43,321 nt of DNA from assembly GCF_030625865.1 (NCBI RefSeq), contig NZ_DAOUQB010000027.1:1-43321 (forward strand), written 5' to 3'. Both the position numbers and the translations under genes were made by a program. Shown here piece by piece: positions 1 to 8,669 of the stretch (position 1 is its first letter; each line of letters opens with the position of its first letter). This stretch comes from Anaerotignum sp. (GTDB taxonomy: Bacteria > Bacillota > Clostridia > Lachnospirales > Anaerotignaceae). The notes below the pieces were generated by a model, which worked only from the letters and a program-made list of their open reading frames with translations, searched no databases and was not told the origin of the DNA.

Positions 1-507
1 GGTTTTGGTTCCATTGCAAAAAATGTAGCCAGACGAGCAAAAGGCTTTTCCATGAAGGTTTTGGTTTATGACCCATTTATAACGGAAATACCAGAGGAGT
101 TTCAAGATTTTGTAACTCTTACAGATTTGGACACCTTGACAGAAAACAGCGATATTATTTCTATTCATGTGCCGCTGACAGATAGTACAAGGTATTTGTT
201 TAACAAAGAGCGCATTATGAAAATGAAGGAAGAAGCTTACCTAATTAACACAGGCAGAGGCGGAATCATTCAAGAACAGGATTTATACGAATGTATGAAA
301 AACGGTCATTTAGGCGGTTGTGCTGTGGACGTAACAGAGCATGAACCCATAGAAAAAGGCAACCCATTATTAGAATTGGAAAATTTTGTGGTAACGGCTC
401 ATATCGGAATGTATTCCATTGAGGCCATCAGTGTCGTCAGCGTTGTTTGTGCCGAAAACGTTGCCAAGGTATTAAATGGAGAGAAACCAAGTTTTGTAAT
501 TGTTTAA
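1..507 (+). CDS. D-isomer-specific 2-hydroxyacid dehydrogenase, 5' truncated by window edge
   Basis: The reading frame is open from base 1, so this is the C-terminal part of a longer protein. The first residues form the NAD-binding turn (GFGSIA), followed by the beta-strand ending in VYDPF. Further on are the family's catalytic landmarks: Arg in NTGRGG, Glu in DVTEHEP and His in TAHIG. Such enzymes reduce a 2-oxoacid to a D-2-hydroxyacid, or the reverse, with NAD(P)H in the cytoplasm; phosphoglycerate dehydrogenase is the best known member. The substrate cannot be read from this fragment. The KDPG aldolase start lies about 20 bp downstream, so the genes are probably co-transcribed. A second member of the family lies three genes downstream (2617-3567), which suggests a pathway for a sugar acid or hydroxyacid rather than serine synthesis. 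Confidence 0.88.
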   Translation, partial: GFGSIAKNVARRAKGFSMKVLVYDPFITEIPEEFQDFVTLTDLDTLTENSDIISIHVPLTDSTRYLFNKERIMKMKEEAYLINTGRGGIIQEQDLYECMKNGHLGGCAVDVTEHEPIEKGNPLLELENFVVTAHIGMYSIEAISVVSVVCAENVAKVLNGEKPSFVIV

Positions 508-527
508 AAAAGAGAGGTAGAAGGATT

Positions 528-1151
528 ATGGACATAAATCAAAGAATTGAAAAACTGAAAATAGTACCCGTTGTGAAAATTGATAACATAGAAGATGCAA
601 AGCCCTTGGCAGAAGCCCTGATCGCAGGGGGCTTGCCCATTGCGGAAGTAACCTTCCGTACGGAAGCGGCTTACCAGGCCATTAAAGCCATGGCGGAAAT
701 TCCTGAAATGTTGGTGGGGGCAGGTACAGTAATAAATGTAGACCAGGCGAAATTAGCACTGGAAGCAGGTGCAAAGTTTATTGTATCTCCCGGCCTGAGT
801 GTAGAGGTTGTAAAATTTGCCAAAGAAAACAATATCCCTGTTTTCCCCGGGGTTTGCACACCTACAGAGGTAATGGCAGCCATTGCATTAGAGTTGCCAG
901 TTGTAAAGTTTTTCCCAGCAGAAGCGTATGGTGGTTTGAACACCATTAAGGCTTTGGCGGGCCCTTTTGGTAACATTCGTTTTATGCCCACCGGTGGAAT
1001 TAGTGAAAAAAATATTAAGGAATATTTGGTAAATCCAAAAATTATTGCTTGCGGCGGTAGTTGGATGGTAAAGGATACGTTGATTCAAGAGAAGAAATTC
1101 CATGAAATTCAGCGTTTGACTGCTTCAGCTGTAAAACTGGTAAGAGAATAA
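528..1151 (+). CDS. eda: 2-keto-3-deoxy-6-phosphogluconate (KDPG) aldolase
   Basis: This 207-residue protein belongs to the KDPG/KHG class I aldolases, which cleave 2-keto-3-deoxy-6-phosphogluconate to pyruvate and glyceraldehyde 3-phosphate. Visible landmarks are Glu40 in EVTFRT (general base), the VGAGTV turn, the Schiff-base Lys127 in KFFPAEA and the phosphate-binding PTGGI near residue 155. The length is normal for the family. The ATG at 528 is chosen because a GAGAGG ribosome site precedes it; the frame is open upstream, but that stretch only overlaps the previous gene. It lies between a hydroxyacid dehydrogenase and 6-phosphogluconate dehydrogenase. KDPG kinase and 6-phosphogluconate dehydratase are not visible, so the source of its substrate is unknown; a different 2-keto-3-deoxy sugar acid phosphate is possible. 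Confidence 0.93.
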   Translation: MDINQRIEKLKIVPVVKIDNIEDAKPLAEALIAGGLPIAEVTFRTEAAYQAIKAMAEIPEMLVGAGTVINVDQAKLALEAGAKFIVSPGLSVEVVKFAKENNIPVFPGVCTPTEVMAAIALELPVVKFFPAEAYGGLNTIKALAGPFGNIRFMPTGGISEKNIKEYLVNPKIIACGGSWMVKDTLIQEKKFHEIQRLTASAVKLVRE

Positions 1152-1177
1152 AAAATATTACGGTCGGTAGCGGCGAA

Positions 1178-1200
1178 ACCAGCCTATGCCGGCTGTTTTA
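1178..1200 (+). terminator. weak hairpin between eda and gnd
   Basis: CAGCC (1180-1184) can pair with GGCTG (1191-1195), followed by TTTTATAT. The stem is only 5 bp and the T-run is short, so this may be a leaky attenuator or an mRNA-processing hairpin rather than a full stop. Confidence 0.3.
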
Positions 1201-1217
1201 TATAGGGGGAAAATAGG

Positions 1218-2615
1218 ATGGATGTTATGAAGGATTTTGAAATTTCCGTTTACGGTCTTGGTGTCATGGGAAGCAGTTTGGCAAAAAATCTGATTTCAAA
1301 AGGCTTCCGTACTGCCCTTTTCGGAAAAAGCCAAGAGGAAAGAGAACGATTCCACGCCCAAGGGGAGTTTACTGTTTTTTCATCGGAAGAAGAAATGATA
1401 AAAAGCCTGAAAAGACCCAGAGTGATATTTATGATGGTAACGGCTGGAAGTGTTGTAGATTGTGTTATTGATGGTTTCGTACCCTTTCTGGATGAGGGGG
1501 ATATTTTAATTGATGGGGGAAATTCTCATTTTAAAGATACCCAAAGAAGATGCCATACTCTTTTGGAAAAGGGAATTCAATTTTTAGGTGTAGGGGTTTC
1601 CGGCGGAGAAAAAGGTGCCCTCATGGGCCCCAGTATGATGGTTGGGGGCAGTGAGAAAGCTTGGAAATCCTGTGGCCATATTTTGGAAAAAATGGCGGCA
1701 AAGATGGGAGAGGAATATTGTTGTAGCTATCTTGGAAAAGAGGGGGCGGGGCACTATGTGAAAATGGTGCATAACGGTATCGAATATGCGCTAATTCAAC
1801 TTATTGCCGATATATATTCGGTGATGAAAAAGGGGTTGTGCTTAAGTCGCCAAGAAATTACAGAGATTTTTACCCGCTGGAAGGGTACGGAATTGAATTC
1901 TTATTTAATTGATATTACCGCAGGGGTACTTGCCAAAAATGACATAGACGGCAAGCCTTTGGTGGAGAAAATTTTGGATGTGGCACAGCAAAAAGGGACG
2001 GGAAGCTGGACTTTAGAGGAAGCTATTGCCAGAGGGGTGTATGTTCCAACCATTTGTGAGGCGGTTTTTGCCAGGTATTTTTCTGTAGATCAGCAGTTGC
2101 GAAAAGATGGTAGTCAAGTTTTAAAAGCAACCACCAAGCCTATGATCTTAGAAAACTATGAAGAAAAGCTAAAAGATGCTCTGTACCTTGGTATGATTGT
2201 CAGCTATGCCCAAGGTGTTGCTTTGATTAAAAAGGCATCCGAAGATTGCGGTTGGGAAATTGATCTGCCTTTGGCAGTGTCCCTTTGGCGAGAGGGTTGC
2301 ATTATTCGAAGTGAACTTTTGAAGGATATCACAAAGGCATTAAAAGAAAGTGATAAAAATATTCTTCTTTCCCAAAGTTTTGGAAATTTAGGCAGGAGAG
2401 AAGAGGCTTTGCGTGAAATTTCAGCTAAAACCATAGAAGCAGGCGTTGCGGCTCCTACATTCCTATCGGTCATTTCATATTATGACAGCTGTCGTACGGA
2501 AAAAATGAATGTAAACATAGTACAGGCGTTAAGAGATTGTTTTGGAGCCCATACCTATGAAAGAACGGATGTGAAGGGAAGTTTTCATACCCTTTGGATG
2601 GAAGGAGAAAAATAA
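1218..2615 (+). CDS. gnd: 6-phosphogluconate dehydrogenase, decarboxylating
   Basis: At 465 residues the length matches the family (about 470). The N-terminal Rossmann fold has the dinucleotide motif YGLGVMGSSLAKNL near residues 12-25. The active-site helix follows, with GAGHYVKMVHNGIEYA holding the catalytic Lys and the HNGIEY signature. The C-terminal tail reads FGAHTYERTD, typical of the substrate-binding end of the partner subunit. The enzyme oxidises 6-phosphogluconate to ribulose 5-phosphate and CO2 with NAD(P)+ in the cytoplasm. Its stop is followed one base later by the GTG of the next hydroxyacid dehydrogenase gene, so the two are tightly coupled. Together with eda this points to handling of gluconate-like acids. 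The ATG at 1218 is preceded by GGGGGAAAATAGG. Confidence 0.93.
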   Translation: MDVMKDFEISVYGLGVMGSSLAKNLISKGFRTALFGKSQEERERFHAQGEFTVFSSEEEMIKSLKRPRVIFMMVTAGSVVDCVIDGFVPFLDEGDILIDGGNSHFKDTQRRCHTLLEKGIQFLGVGVSGGEKGALMGPSMMVGGSEKAWKSCGHILEKMAAKMGEEYCCSYLGKEGAGHYVKMVHNGIEYALIQLIADIYSVMKKGLCLSRQEITEIFTRWKGTELNSYLIDITAGVLAKNDIDGKPLVEKILDVAQQKGTGSWTLEEAIARGVYVPTICEAVFARYFSVDQQLRKDGSQVLKATTKPMILENYEEKLKDALYLGMIVSYAQGVALIKKASEDCGWEIDLPLAVSLWREGCIIRSELLKDITKALKESDKNILLSQSFGNLGRREEALREISAKTIEAGVAAPTFLSVISYYDSCRTEKMNVNIVQALRDCFGAHTYERTDVKGSFHTLWMEGEK

Positions 2616-2616
2616 G

Positions 2617-3567
2617 GTGAAAGTATTAGTTACAGCACGATCTTTCGGCAGTGCCGATGATAAAGCTCAAAAATTATTGGAGGAAAATGGTTTTCAAGTG
2701 AAAAAGTTGGTAGCAGCTGACGGCCCAATTGCAGAACAGTTGAAAACGGAAATTGTTGATGCTGATGCGATGATTGCAGGTTTGGAGGACTATTCGCCAG
2801 AGCTTTTGGAAAGGGCAAAAAAGCTTAAGGTAATTTCCCGTTATGGTGTTGGGTATGACAAAATTGACTTAGTGGCGGCAAAGGAAAAAGGCATTGCGGT
2901 TACCATTACCCCTGGTGCAAATGGTGATTCTGTGGCGGATATGGCAATGGCTTTGATGTTGGCGGCGGCCAGAAACGTGGGCTATATGGATTGTTGCATC
3001 AAAGAAGGCAGGCAGCAAAGGCCAACAGGGGTGGAGATGTTTGGAAAAACCCTTGGGGTTATTGGTGCAGGCAGAATTGGAAAAGGCGTAGCAAGAAGAT
3101 GCAAGGGTTTTGCGATGAATATTCTTTGTTACGATACATATCAGGATGAAGCATTTGCCCAAGAAACAGGGGCAAAATATGTTGATTTTGAAACGATTGT
3201 AAAAGAGGCAGATTTTATTACCATTCACTCACCATTAAACGAGGAAACAAAAAATATGTTTCATGATGAAATCTTTCGTAAAATGAAGAAGAAGGCGGTT
3301 ATTGTAAATACTGCCCGTGGTGGGATTATTGATGAGGCTGCGTTATATAAAGCTTTGAAAACTGGGGAAATCGGTGCAGCGGGTTTGGATGCAACGCTGG
3401 AAGAGCCTCCATACAGTAGTCCATTATTGGAGCTTCCCAACTGTACCATTACCCCTCATGCCGGTGCGGCTACTTATGAAGCAAGCAGCAAAATGGGTTT
3501 CCTAGCGGCGCAAAATATTCTGGATATCTTTCAGAAAGGTAAATGCAGCTTTACAGTGGATCAATAA
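2617..3567 (+). CDS. D-2-hydroxyacid dehydrogenase (phosphoglycerate dehydrogenase-like)
   Basis: This is a 316-residue D-isomer-specific 2-hydroxyacid dehydrogenase starting with GTG, with GGAGA 8 bases upstream inside the end of gnd. The NAD-binding motif GVIGAGRIGKG lies near residues 148-158. Catalytic residues are Arg234 in NTARGG, Glu263 in LEEPP and His281 in TPHAGA, so the triad is intact. It lacks the regulatory ACT domain of long serine-pathway SerA enzymes. Related short proteins act on 3-phosphoglycerate, glyoxylate/hydroxypyruvate or sugar-acid derivatives. Its coupling to gnd and eda suggests a role in sugar-acid breakdown, but the substrate is not shown by the sequence. The truncated gene at 1-507 is a paralogue. 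Confidence 0.9.
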   Translation: MKVLVTARSFGSADDKAQKLLEENGFQVKKLVAADGPIAEQLKTEIVDADAMIAGLEDYSPELLERAKKLKVISRYGVGYDKIDLVAAKEKGIAVTITPGANGDSVADMAMALMLAAARNVGYMDCCIKEGRQQRPTGVEMFGKTLGVIGAGRIGKGVARRCKGFAMNILCYDTYQDEAFAQETGAKYVDFETIVKEADFITIHSPLNEETKNMFHDEIFRKMKKKAVIVNTARGGIIDEAALYKALKTGEIGAAGLDATLEEPPYSSPLLELPNCTITPHAGAATYEASSKMGFLAAQNILDIFQKGKCSFTVDQ

Positions 3568-3615
3568 AGGTATAAAATTGTATACAAAAAACGTTTTTTG
3601 GGGAAGGTCGATGGC

Positions 3616-4551
3616 ATGGGAGCGATTTTAACGGTATTGGATAAATTAATGATTATATTTTTTCTTCTTTTAATTGGATATTTTTGTCGGAAGAAAAACA
3701 TTTTTGGTGATAGCTTTATGCAAGATTTTGCTGGGTTTTTGACCCGTATCATTATTCCTTGCTTTGTTATTTCTTCCTTGCAAATCGACTACACCCCTGA
3801 ATTGTTTCGGGAAGGTGCAATGGTATTTATTGTTTGCGTGATTATGCACCTTTGGGGGCTGATTGTAGGCTGGATTTCCTTTCGAATTTTGAAGGTACCC
3901 CAAAAAGCAAAGGGCATTTGGATTTTTAGCTGTATGTTTGCAAATATTGGCTTTATGGGCATTCCTGTTATCGCTATGATTTTTGGGGGAAGCAGTGTAT
4001 TTTATTGTGCGTTTGCCACTTTTGCCTTTAATATGATGTCTTATACTTTAGGGGCTGTTGTTTTACAAAAATGCTCGGAGAATCCTGACGGTAATAAGGT
4101 GAATATGTTAAAGCTGTTAAAAGCCCCTGTAAACGTGGCAACGGTAGTAGGCATTTTATTTTTTGTGTTAAATATCCGTTTACCGGGGCCTATGAAGGAC
4201 ACGGTGGATATGGTGGGAGGGATGCTTTCTCCTTTGGCAATGATTTATATTGGGGGTATTCTTGGGAAATTTAATTTTAAGGAAACGATTACGGAAAAAT
4301 GGGCATACCCTGTTTCTTTTTTTCGATTGATTTTTATGCCTTTATCGTCTTATTTTATATTGAAGCCTTTTATCCATGATACATTGATCTTGGGAGTGAT
4401 TGTGGTGGGACTTTCTACACCCATTGGGGCATTTTGTGCAATATTGGCGGCAGAATTTGGTGCAGATGAAGCATTAGCAAGCAAGTATATTTTTGTGAGC
4501 ACGGTATTATGTGTTTTTACAATGCCCGTATTTTTTATGCTTTTTCTATAA
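3616..4551 (+). CDS. AEC family (auxin efflux carrier-like) transporter
   Basis: This hydrophobic protein of 311 residues has about ten predicted membrane segments in the arrangement of the AEC/bile-acid-symporter-like fold. Two halves are separated by a more polar stretch near residue 155 (CSENPDGNK). Glycine/proline-rich helices such as FANIGFMGIPVIAMIFGG and LSTPIGAFCAILAAEFG are typical of bacterial malate/auxin-carrier relatives. I choose the ATG at 3616 because GGGGAAGG lies about 9 bases before it; a TTG at 3598 would add six residues but has no ribosome site. It is the last gene of the cluster and ends before a terminator. Bacterial AEC proteins often move organic acids, so it may carry the acid metabolised by its neighbours; this is inference. 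Confidence 0.87.
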   Translation: MGAILTVLDKLMIIFFLLLIGYFCRKKNIFGDSFMQDFAGFLTRIIIPCFVISSLQIDYTPELFREGAMVFIVCVIMHLWGLIVGWISFRILKVPQKAKGIWIFSCMFANIGFMGIPVIAMIFGGSSVFYCAFATFAFNMMSYTLGAVVLQKCSENPDGNKVNMLKLLKAPVNVATVVGILFFVLNIRLPGPMKDTVDMVGGMLSPLAMIYIGGILGKFNFKETITEKWAYPVSFFRLIFMPLSSYFILKPFIHDTLILGVIVVGLSTPIGAFCAILAAEFGADEALASKYIFVSTVLCVFTMPVFFMLFL

Positions 4552-4674
4552 ACGGAAGCTTGAATGGTTTTGATGCAAAACAAAGTTGCACCTAAAGTAG
4601 CCATCATCCCTATGAGAGATGAAACGCTGGGGTGATCTTATCTTAGATTTAGACAAGAAAAGTAGGGGGGGATT

Positions 4675-4713
4675 AAAAAAACCGACTATCTTTATAGATA
4701 ATCGGTTTTTTTA
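4675..4713 (+). terminator. rho-independent terminator after the sugar-acid cluster
   Basis: A stem of AAAAAACCGA-TATCT with AGATA-TCGGTTTTTT (one internal mismatch, loop TTAT) is followed by a run of seven T. The A-rich left arm would also let it act, more weakly, on the opposite strand. Confidence 0.85.
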
Positions 4714-4818
4714 TGGGGCTGTTACAACATTAAGTTTTATTTGTCGGTTTCAAGGAGAACATTTTATGAAGAAGATACAATAAGGGAGCATATAATCAGT
4801 AAATGACAAAGTTTTCAT

Positions 4819-5079
4819 TTACATTTTTCGTAACAGCCATTTCTGGCTATCGCAATTACAAGTAAGCTCATAGATTTTTTCCATGCCATCCATAATACTG
4901 CTGCAGAGAAAAGAAAGGGTTGGGCTACCGCCGAATTTGTTTTTTTCTGTTTGTATGATGTGATCCACTTTAATGACTATCGTTTCTCCCTTTTCTTCCA
5001 GGCGAAAACGTACGGGGGTAACGGCCCCATCTTTGGATGTCCAGGAAATCATATCAATATTTTTATTTAAAAGCTTCAT
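4819..5079 (-). CDS. hypothetical protein, 86 aa, divergent from glnN
   Basis: I do not recognise the family. The start at 5079 is fixed by a strong GAGGAGG ribosome site; a longer frame to 5304 exists, but it reads through the promoter and has an unlikely N-terminus. The protein is soluble and begins MKLLNKNIDMISWTSKDG, continues with an Arg/Glu/Lys-rich strand pattern (PVRFRLEEKGETIVIKVDHI), and ends in a Cys-containing segment with ELTCNCDSQKW. This strand-rich start and Cys/Trp end are seen in small clostridial proteins of unknown function. It has its own promoter (5111-5139) and is transcribed away from glnN. No role can be assigned. Confidence 0.72.
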   Translation of the reverse strand: MKLLNKNIDMISWTSKDGAVTPVRFRLEEKGETIVIKVDHIIQTEKNKFGGSPTLSFLCSSIMDGMEKIYELTCNCDSQKWLLRKM

Positions 5080-5110
5080 GTAAGGTGCCTCCTCAAAAGA
5101 ACTTAATATT

Positions 5111-5139
5111 ACTATAACAGAACTTATGTTCCTTATCAA
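5111..5139 (-). promoter_or_regulatory. promoter of the 86-aa hypothetical gene
   Basis: On the minus strand TTGATA (5139-5134) and TATAGT (5116-5111) are separated by 17 bases, with a TGT extended -10 element. It lies about 30 bases upstream of the start codon. Confidence 0.6.
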
Positions 5140-5298
5140 TGGCAAATTTATACCAAAATGAGAATGAACGTTTTTTATTGTCCATAAAATAAAAATTTGT
5201 ATATTTAGGAATGGATTTGCATAAAAAATATTTGTATGATATACAAAAAATAATGCAAATGGAAGCTGGATTTCTCCAAAGTGTGGGGCGCAAAATCG

Positions 5299-5327
5299 TT
5301 GCAAAACCCTTTTCGCGCTTGTATAAT
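5299..5327 (+). promoter_or_regulatory. glnN promoter
   Basis: TTGCAA (5299-5304) and TATAAT (5322-5327) are separated by exactly 17 bases. This is a near-consensus vegetative sigma promoter, about 55 bases upstream of the glnN start codon. No obvious operator inverted repeat overlaps it. Confidence 0.75.
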
Positions 5328-5381
5328 AAAAGGTATGGTAAAATGAAGAGGAATGAAAGTTAACCCAGAAAGGACAAGTGT

Positions 5382-7490
5382 ATGTACGAAAAAATTTCTA
5401 TACCCGAAATTTTCGGCATGAATGTGTTCAATGACGCAATGATGCGTGAACATTTGCCAAAGCAAGTCTATAAGGAATTAAAAAACACCATTGAAAAAGG
5501 GGAAATGTTAAACTCCTCCATCGCAGATATTATTGCCAATGCCATGAAGGATTGGGCAGTGGAAAGAGGGGCAACTCACTATACCCATTGGTTTCAGCCA
5601 ATGACAGGGATTACTGCGGAAAAGCATGATTCCTTTTTGGCACCACCAAGCAACGGAAAAGCAATTATGGAGTTTTCCGGCAAGGAATTAATCAAAGGAG
5701 AGTCGGATGCATCTTCTTTTCCCTCCGGTGGATTGCGTGCAACATTTGAGGCAAGGGGATATACAGCTTGGGACTGCACCTCACCTGCCTTTTTGAGGGA
5801 GGATGCTGCAGGCATCACGTTATATATTCCTACGGCTTTTTGCTCCTACACAGGAGAGGCCTTAGACAAAAAAACACCCTTGCTACGCTCTGTTGAGGCC
5901 ATTTCAAAGCAGGCAATGCGTATTCTACACTTATTTGGCAACACAACTGCCAAGAAAATCAATGTGTATTCAGGGGCAGAACAAGAATATTTTCTGATTG
6001 ATCGCAATTTATATAATCAGAGAAAAGACTTGATTTTTACAGGCAGGACACTTTTTGGAGCGGCACCGCCAAAAGGACAGGAATTAGACGATCATTATTT
6101 TGGTTGTATTAAAGAAAGGGTTGCCTGCTTTATGCGGGAGTTAAATATTGAGCTTTGGAAGCTTGGTGTGACTGCAAAGACACAGCATAATGAGGTAGCA
6201 CCTGCACAGCATGAACTTGCACCTATTTATGATGATTGTAACCGTGCTGCTGACCACAATCAGTTAATTATGGAGGCAATGAAACGTATTGCAGGACATC
6301 ATGATTTGACTTGTCTGCTTCATGAAAAACCCTTTGCAGGAGTAAATGGCAGCGGCAAGCATAACAACTGGTCTTTGGGGACGGATGACGGACAGAACCT
6401 TTTGGACCCCGGAAAAACACCCCACGAAAATGCGCAGTTTTTAGTATTTTTGACTGCCATTATCAAAGGCGTGGACAAATATGCCCAGCTTTTGCGTTTA
6501 GCGGCGGCAAACCCCGGGAATGATCATCGTTTGGGAAAACAGGAAGCACCACCTGCTATTATTTCTATTTTCCTTGGAGATCAGCTTCTGAATATTTTTG
6601 ATCAGATTGAGCATGGTGAGGCAACCAGCAGCATTCAGGGCGGAAAAATGCGGGTTGGTGTAAACACACTGCCTTACTTGAAAAGAGATGCAACGGATCG
6701 AAACAGAACCTCACCTTTTGCTTTTACGGGCAATAAGTTTGAGTTCCGTATGCCTCCTTCCTCAGGCTCTATTTCAGGCCCGAACTTTGTATTAAATACA
6801 ATTGTTGCCGACGTTTTAGCTGAGTTTGCTGATGAACTGGAGAAGGCACAAGATTTTAATACTACAGTACATGAATTGATACGCAAAACCTATATCGACC
6901 ATAAGCGAATTATTTTTGATGGCAATGGTTATTCTGATGATTGGTTAAAAGAGGCAGAGAACAGAGGTCTTAGCAACATAACAAATATGGTAGATTCTGT
7001 TCCTTATTTGGTGGAAGAAAAGTCCATAGAGCTGTTTGAGCGCCATAAAGTATTAAGCCGTGTGGAATTGCAGTCGCGTTCGGAAATCATGTATGAAACT
7101 TATATAAAACAAATCAATATTGAAGCGAAGGCAATGATTGACATTGCTTCTAAGCAAATTCGTCCTGCTGTTGTAAAATATGCAGGAGAGGTGGCATCTT
7201 CTTTCACAGCTATGAAAGTTGCGGGCTTTGATACTTGCGTTGAGGAAGAATTGTTGCAGGAAATGAATGAAAATATTAAGGCTTTCCATAAAGCTTTAAA
7301 ACACCTCACGGAGGTTACGAAAGAGGCGGCTATGCTAAAGGGGAACAGCCGAGCACAAGCCATGTTCTATCGGGACTCTGTTTTTGTTGCCATGGAACAA
7401 TTGCGTGCGCCCGCGGATAGATTGGAATTTTTGGTAGACGAAAAGGCTTGGCCTTTCCCTACTTACGGAGAATTGCTGTATAATGTGTAA
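5382..7490 (+). CDS. glnN: glutamine synthetase type III (GSIII)
   Basis: This 702-residue protein has the length and motifs of the GlnN/GSIII family rather than the approximately 450-residue GlnA type. It makes glutamine from glutamate, ammonium and ATP in the cytoplasm. Visible landmarks are the N-terminal FQPMTG region, the active-site [14 protein letters not shown], the glycine loop [18 protein letters not shown] near residues 313-330, and the ATP/glutamate-binding [14 protein letters not shown] and [18 protein letters not shown]. The C-terminal third is helical. The gene stands alone, with its own promoter upstream and a terminator downstream. A GAAAGGAC ribosome site precedes the ATG. 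No paired PII or regulator gene is adjacent. With the Re-citrate synthase operon at 25937-30407, which would supply 2-oxoglutarate, it forms the nitrogen-assimilation side of the window. Confidence 0.95.
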   Translation: MYEKISIPEIFGMNVFNDAMMREHLPKQVYKELKNTIEKGEMLNSSIADIIANAMKDWAVERGATHYTHWFQPMTGITAEKHDSFLAPPSNGKAIMEFSGKELIKGESDASSFPSGGLRATFEARGYTAWDCTSPAFLREDAAGITLYIPTAFCSYTGEALDKKTPLLRSVEAISKQAMRILHLFGNTTAKKINVYSGAEQEYFLIDRNLYNQRKDLIFTGRTLFGAAPPKGQELDDHYFGCIKERVACFMRELNIELWKLGVTAKTQHNEVAPAQHELAPIYDDCNRAADHNQLIMEAMKRIAGHHDLTCLLHEKPFAGVNGSGKHNNWSLGTDDGQNLLDPGKTPHENAQFLVFLTAIIKGVDKYAQLLRLAAANPGNDHRLGKQEAPPAIISIFLGDQLLNIFDQIEHGEATSSIQGGKMRVGVNTLPYLKRDATDRNRTSPFAFTGNKFEFRMPPSSGSISGPNFVLNTIVADVLAEFADELEKAQDFNTTVHELIRKTYIDHKRIIFDGNGYSDDWLKEAENRGLSNITNMVDSVPYLVEEKSIELFERHKVLSRVELQSRSEIMYETYIKQINIEAKAMIDIASKQIRPAVVKYAGEVASSFTAMKVAGFDTCVEEELLQEMNENIKAFHKALKHLTEVTKEAAMLKGNSRAQAMFYRDSVFVAMEQLRAPADRLEFLVDEKAWPFPTYGELLYNV

Positions 7491-7522
7491 TCTTTATGTA
7501 AGACAACAAAATATTTTCTGAC

Positions 7523-7572
7523 AAAAAAATCATTCTTTTTACAAATTATTTGTAAGAGGGATGGTTTTTTTT
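7523..7572 (+). terminator. terminator after glnN
   Basis: A long hairpin pairs AAAAAATCATTCTTTTTACAAAT with the following arm ending in GGATGGTTTTTTTT, using several G-T wobbles, and ends in an eight-T run. It sits about 35 bases after the glnN stop. Confidence 0.75.
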
Positions 7573-7775
7573 GCAGAAACATGAGTGTTAAGGGAATTGC
7601 AAACAAAAAAGTTACCTTGTAAGACAAAAGAAAATAATTATAAAAATACAGACAAAAATCAAACTGAAATATCTAAAATAAACAAATATTTTGCAGACTA
7701 AGCGTTTTTTTATAGGGAGAAAAAATTGGTTAAATGTTTTTTTTTAGATACTCGTCAAAAATCTAACTGATTTTA

Positions 7776-7804
7776 TTGCAAAAGAAATATGGATGCGCTA
7801 TAAT
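7776..7804 (+). promoter_or_regulatory. promoter of the ATPase-kor operon
   Basis: TTGCAA (7776-7781) and TATAAT (7799-7804) are 17 bases apart, the same architecture as the glnN promoter. The predicted leader to the ATG at 7964 is about 150 bases. Confidence 0.7.
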
Positions 7805-7963
7805 GTATACAAATACCTAGGAGATGTTCTTTATTTATGAATCAAAAAAAAATGTAATATTATCATTTTTTGTGTAAAATAAACATAAAAATACTTGATT
7901 TATACAAATTGCACATTTACCGATACAAAATTCAGTGTGTATTTTAAAAATGAGGTGAATACA

Positions 7964-8641
7964 ATGCTCACTGACGATAAAAGAATTCGTATTATTTCGG
8001 GTCACTACGGTAGTGGAAAGACGGAGTTTGCGGTAAATTATACCATGCAGCTCAGTCAAAAGGGCCGCAAGGTCGCCATTGCCGATTTGGATATTGTAAA
8101 TGTTTATTTCCGCTCTAGGGAAAAAAAGAAGGAAATGGAAGCAGCGGGTATCATGGTCATATCATCTTCGATAGAGGGGGATGGGCTGGATGTACCTGCG
8201 GTTTCTGCTGCCATGACTATGCCGGCAAGGGAGCGTAGCTTTGACTACGTTGTCGATTTGGGGGGCAATGACGTTGGCACAATGGTGCTTGGTCGGTTAA
8301 AACCGATTTTGGACCCTGCGGAAGTGGATTTTTTTATGGTAGTCAATGCATATCGTCCCGATACGTCTACACCTGAGGGTGTAATTGAGCAGATGGAGAA
8401 GCTTGAGTATTCATCGGGGCTGAAAGTGACAGGCTTCATCAACAACACAAACCTGATTCGAGAGACCAATGCACAATGCCTTTTGAATGGGGATGCTGTT
8501 TTGGGCGAGGTAACAAAACGTACAGGCGTCCCTGTGAGGTATGTTTCTTTTGTGGAAGAGTTAATGACCGAAAAGGTGCCGCTTGGGCTTGCCGGGGAGT
8601 TGTTCCCTATGAAGTTATATATGAGAAAAACCTGGATGTAA
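7964..8641 (+). CDS. P-loop ATPase (MinD/CobQ-like) leading the kor operon
   Basis: This 225-residue cytoplasmic P-loop NTPase has a Walker A GHYGSGKTE at about residues 12-20, a switch-like segment ADLDIVNVYFRSRE, and a Walker B/switch II DLGGNDVG near residue 100. This layout resembles SIMIBI-class ATPases (MinD, CobQ, NifH relatives), but the classical deviant KGGxGK lysine is replaced by His-Tyr. The ATG at 7964 is chosen because GAGGTGA precedes it; an upstream in-frame ATG at 7895 lacks a ribosome site. The kor ferredoxin gene begins 28 bases downstream, so the genes are co-transcribed. A role in maturing or regulating the 2-oxoacid oxidoreductase, for instance cofactor or cluster delivery, is a reasonable inference but is not shown. 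Confidence 0.82.
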   Translation: MLTDDKRIRIISGHYGSGKTEFAVNYTMQLSQKGRKVAIADLDIVNVYFRSREKKKEMEAAGIMVISSSIEGDGLDVPAVSAAMTMPARERSFDYVVDLGGNDVGTMVLGRLKPILDPAEVDFFMVVNAYRPDTSTPEGVIEQMEKLEYSSGLKVTGFINNTNLIRETNAQCLLNGDAVLGEVTKRTGVPVRYVSFVEELMTEKVPLGLAGELFPMKLYMRKTWM

Positions 8642-8669
8642 ATTTAAATATTTATGGAGGTGTATTTGA

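Larger units (their letters stand above)
5080..5381. other. divergent intergenic region between the hypothetical gene and glnN
   Basis: This 302-base region holds the minus-strand promoter at 5111-5139 and the plus-strand glnN promoter at 5299-5327. The AT-rich middle (5140-5298) shows no clear further gene or strong hairpin to my eye. Confidence 0.6.
7491..7963. other. intergenic region between glnN and the kor operon
   Basis: Of these 473 bases, the first part holds the glnN terminator and 7776-7804 holds a near-consensus promoter. The stretch 7573-7775 is A-rich with no supported gene. The leader after the promoter contains an AT-only hairpin, AAAAAATG (about 7847-7854) with CATTTTTT (about 7864-7871). 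It could pause polymerase but lacks a GC stem. Confidence 0.6.

Noticed and set aside
4565-4636. Short frame after the AEC carrier reading MVLMQNKVAPKVAIIPMRDE, with a possible continuation in the next frame.
   Set aside because: It is only 23 codons, with no ribosome site, no recognised family, and a terminator directly downstream. It could be a remnant, but the evidence is too thin.
4766-4783. Tiny frame ATG-AAG-AAG-ATA-CAA-stop behind AAGGAG.
   Set aside because: Five codons after a good ribosome-like sequence can arise by chance; nothing follows it.
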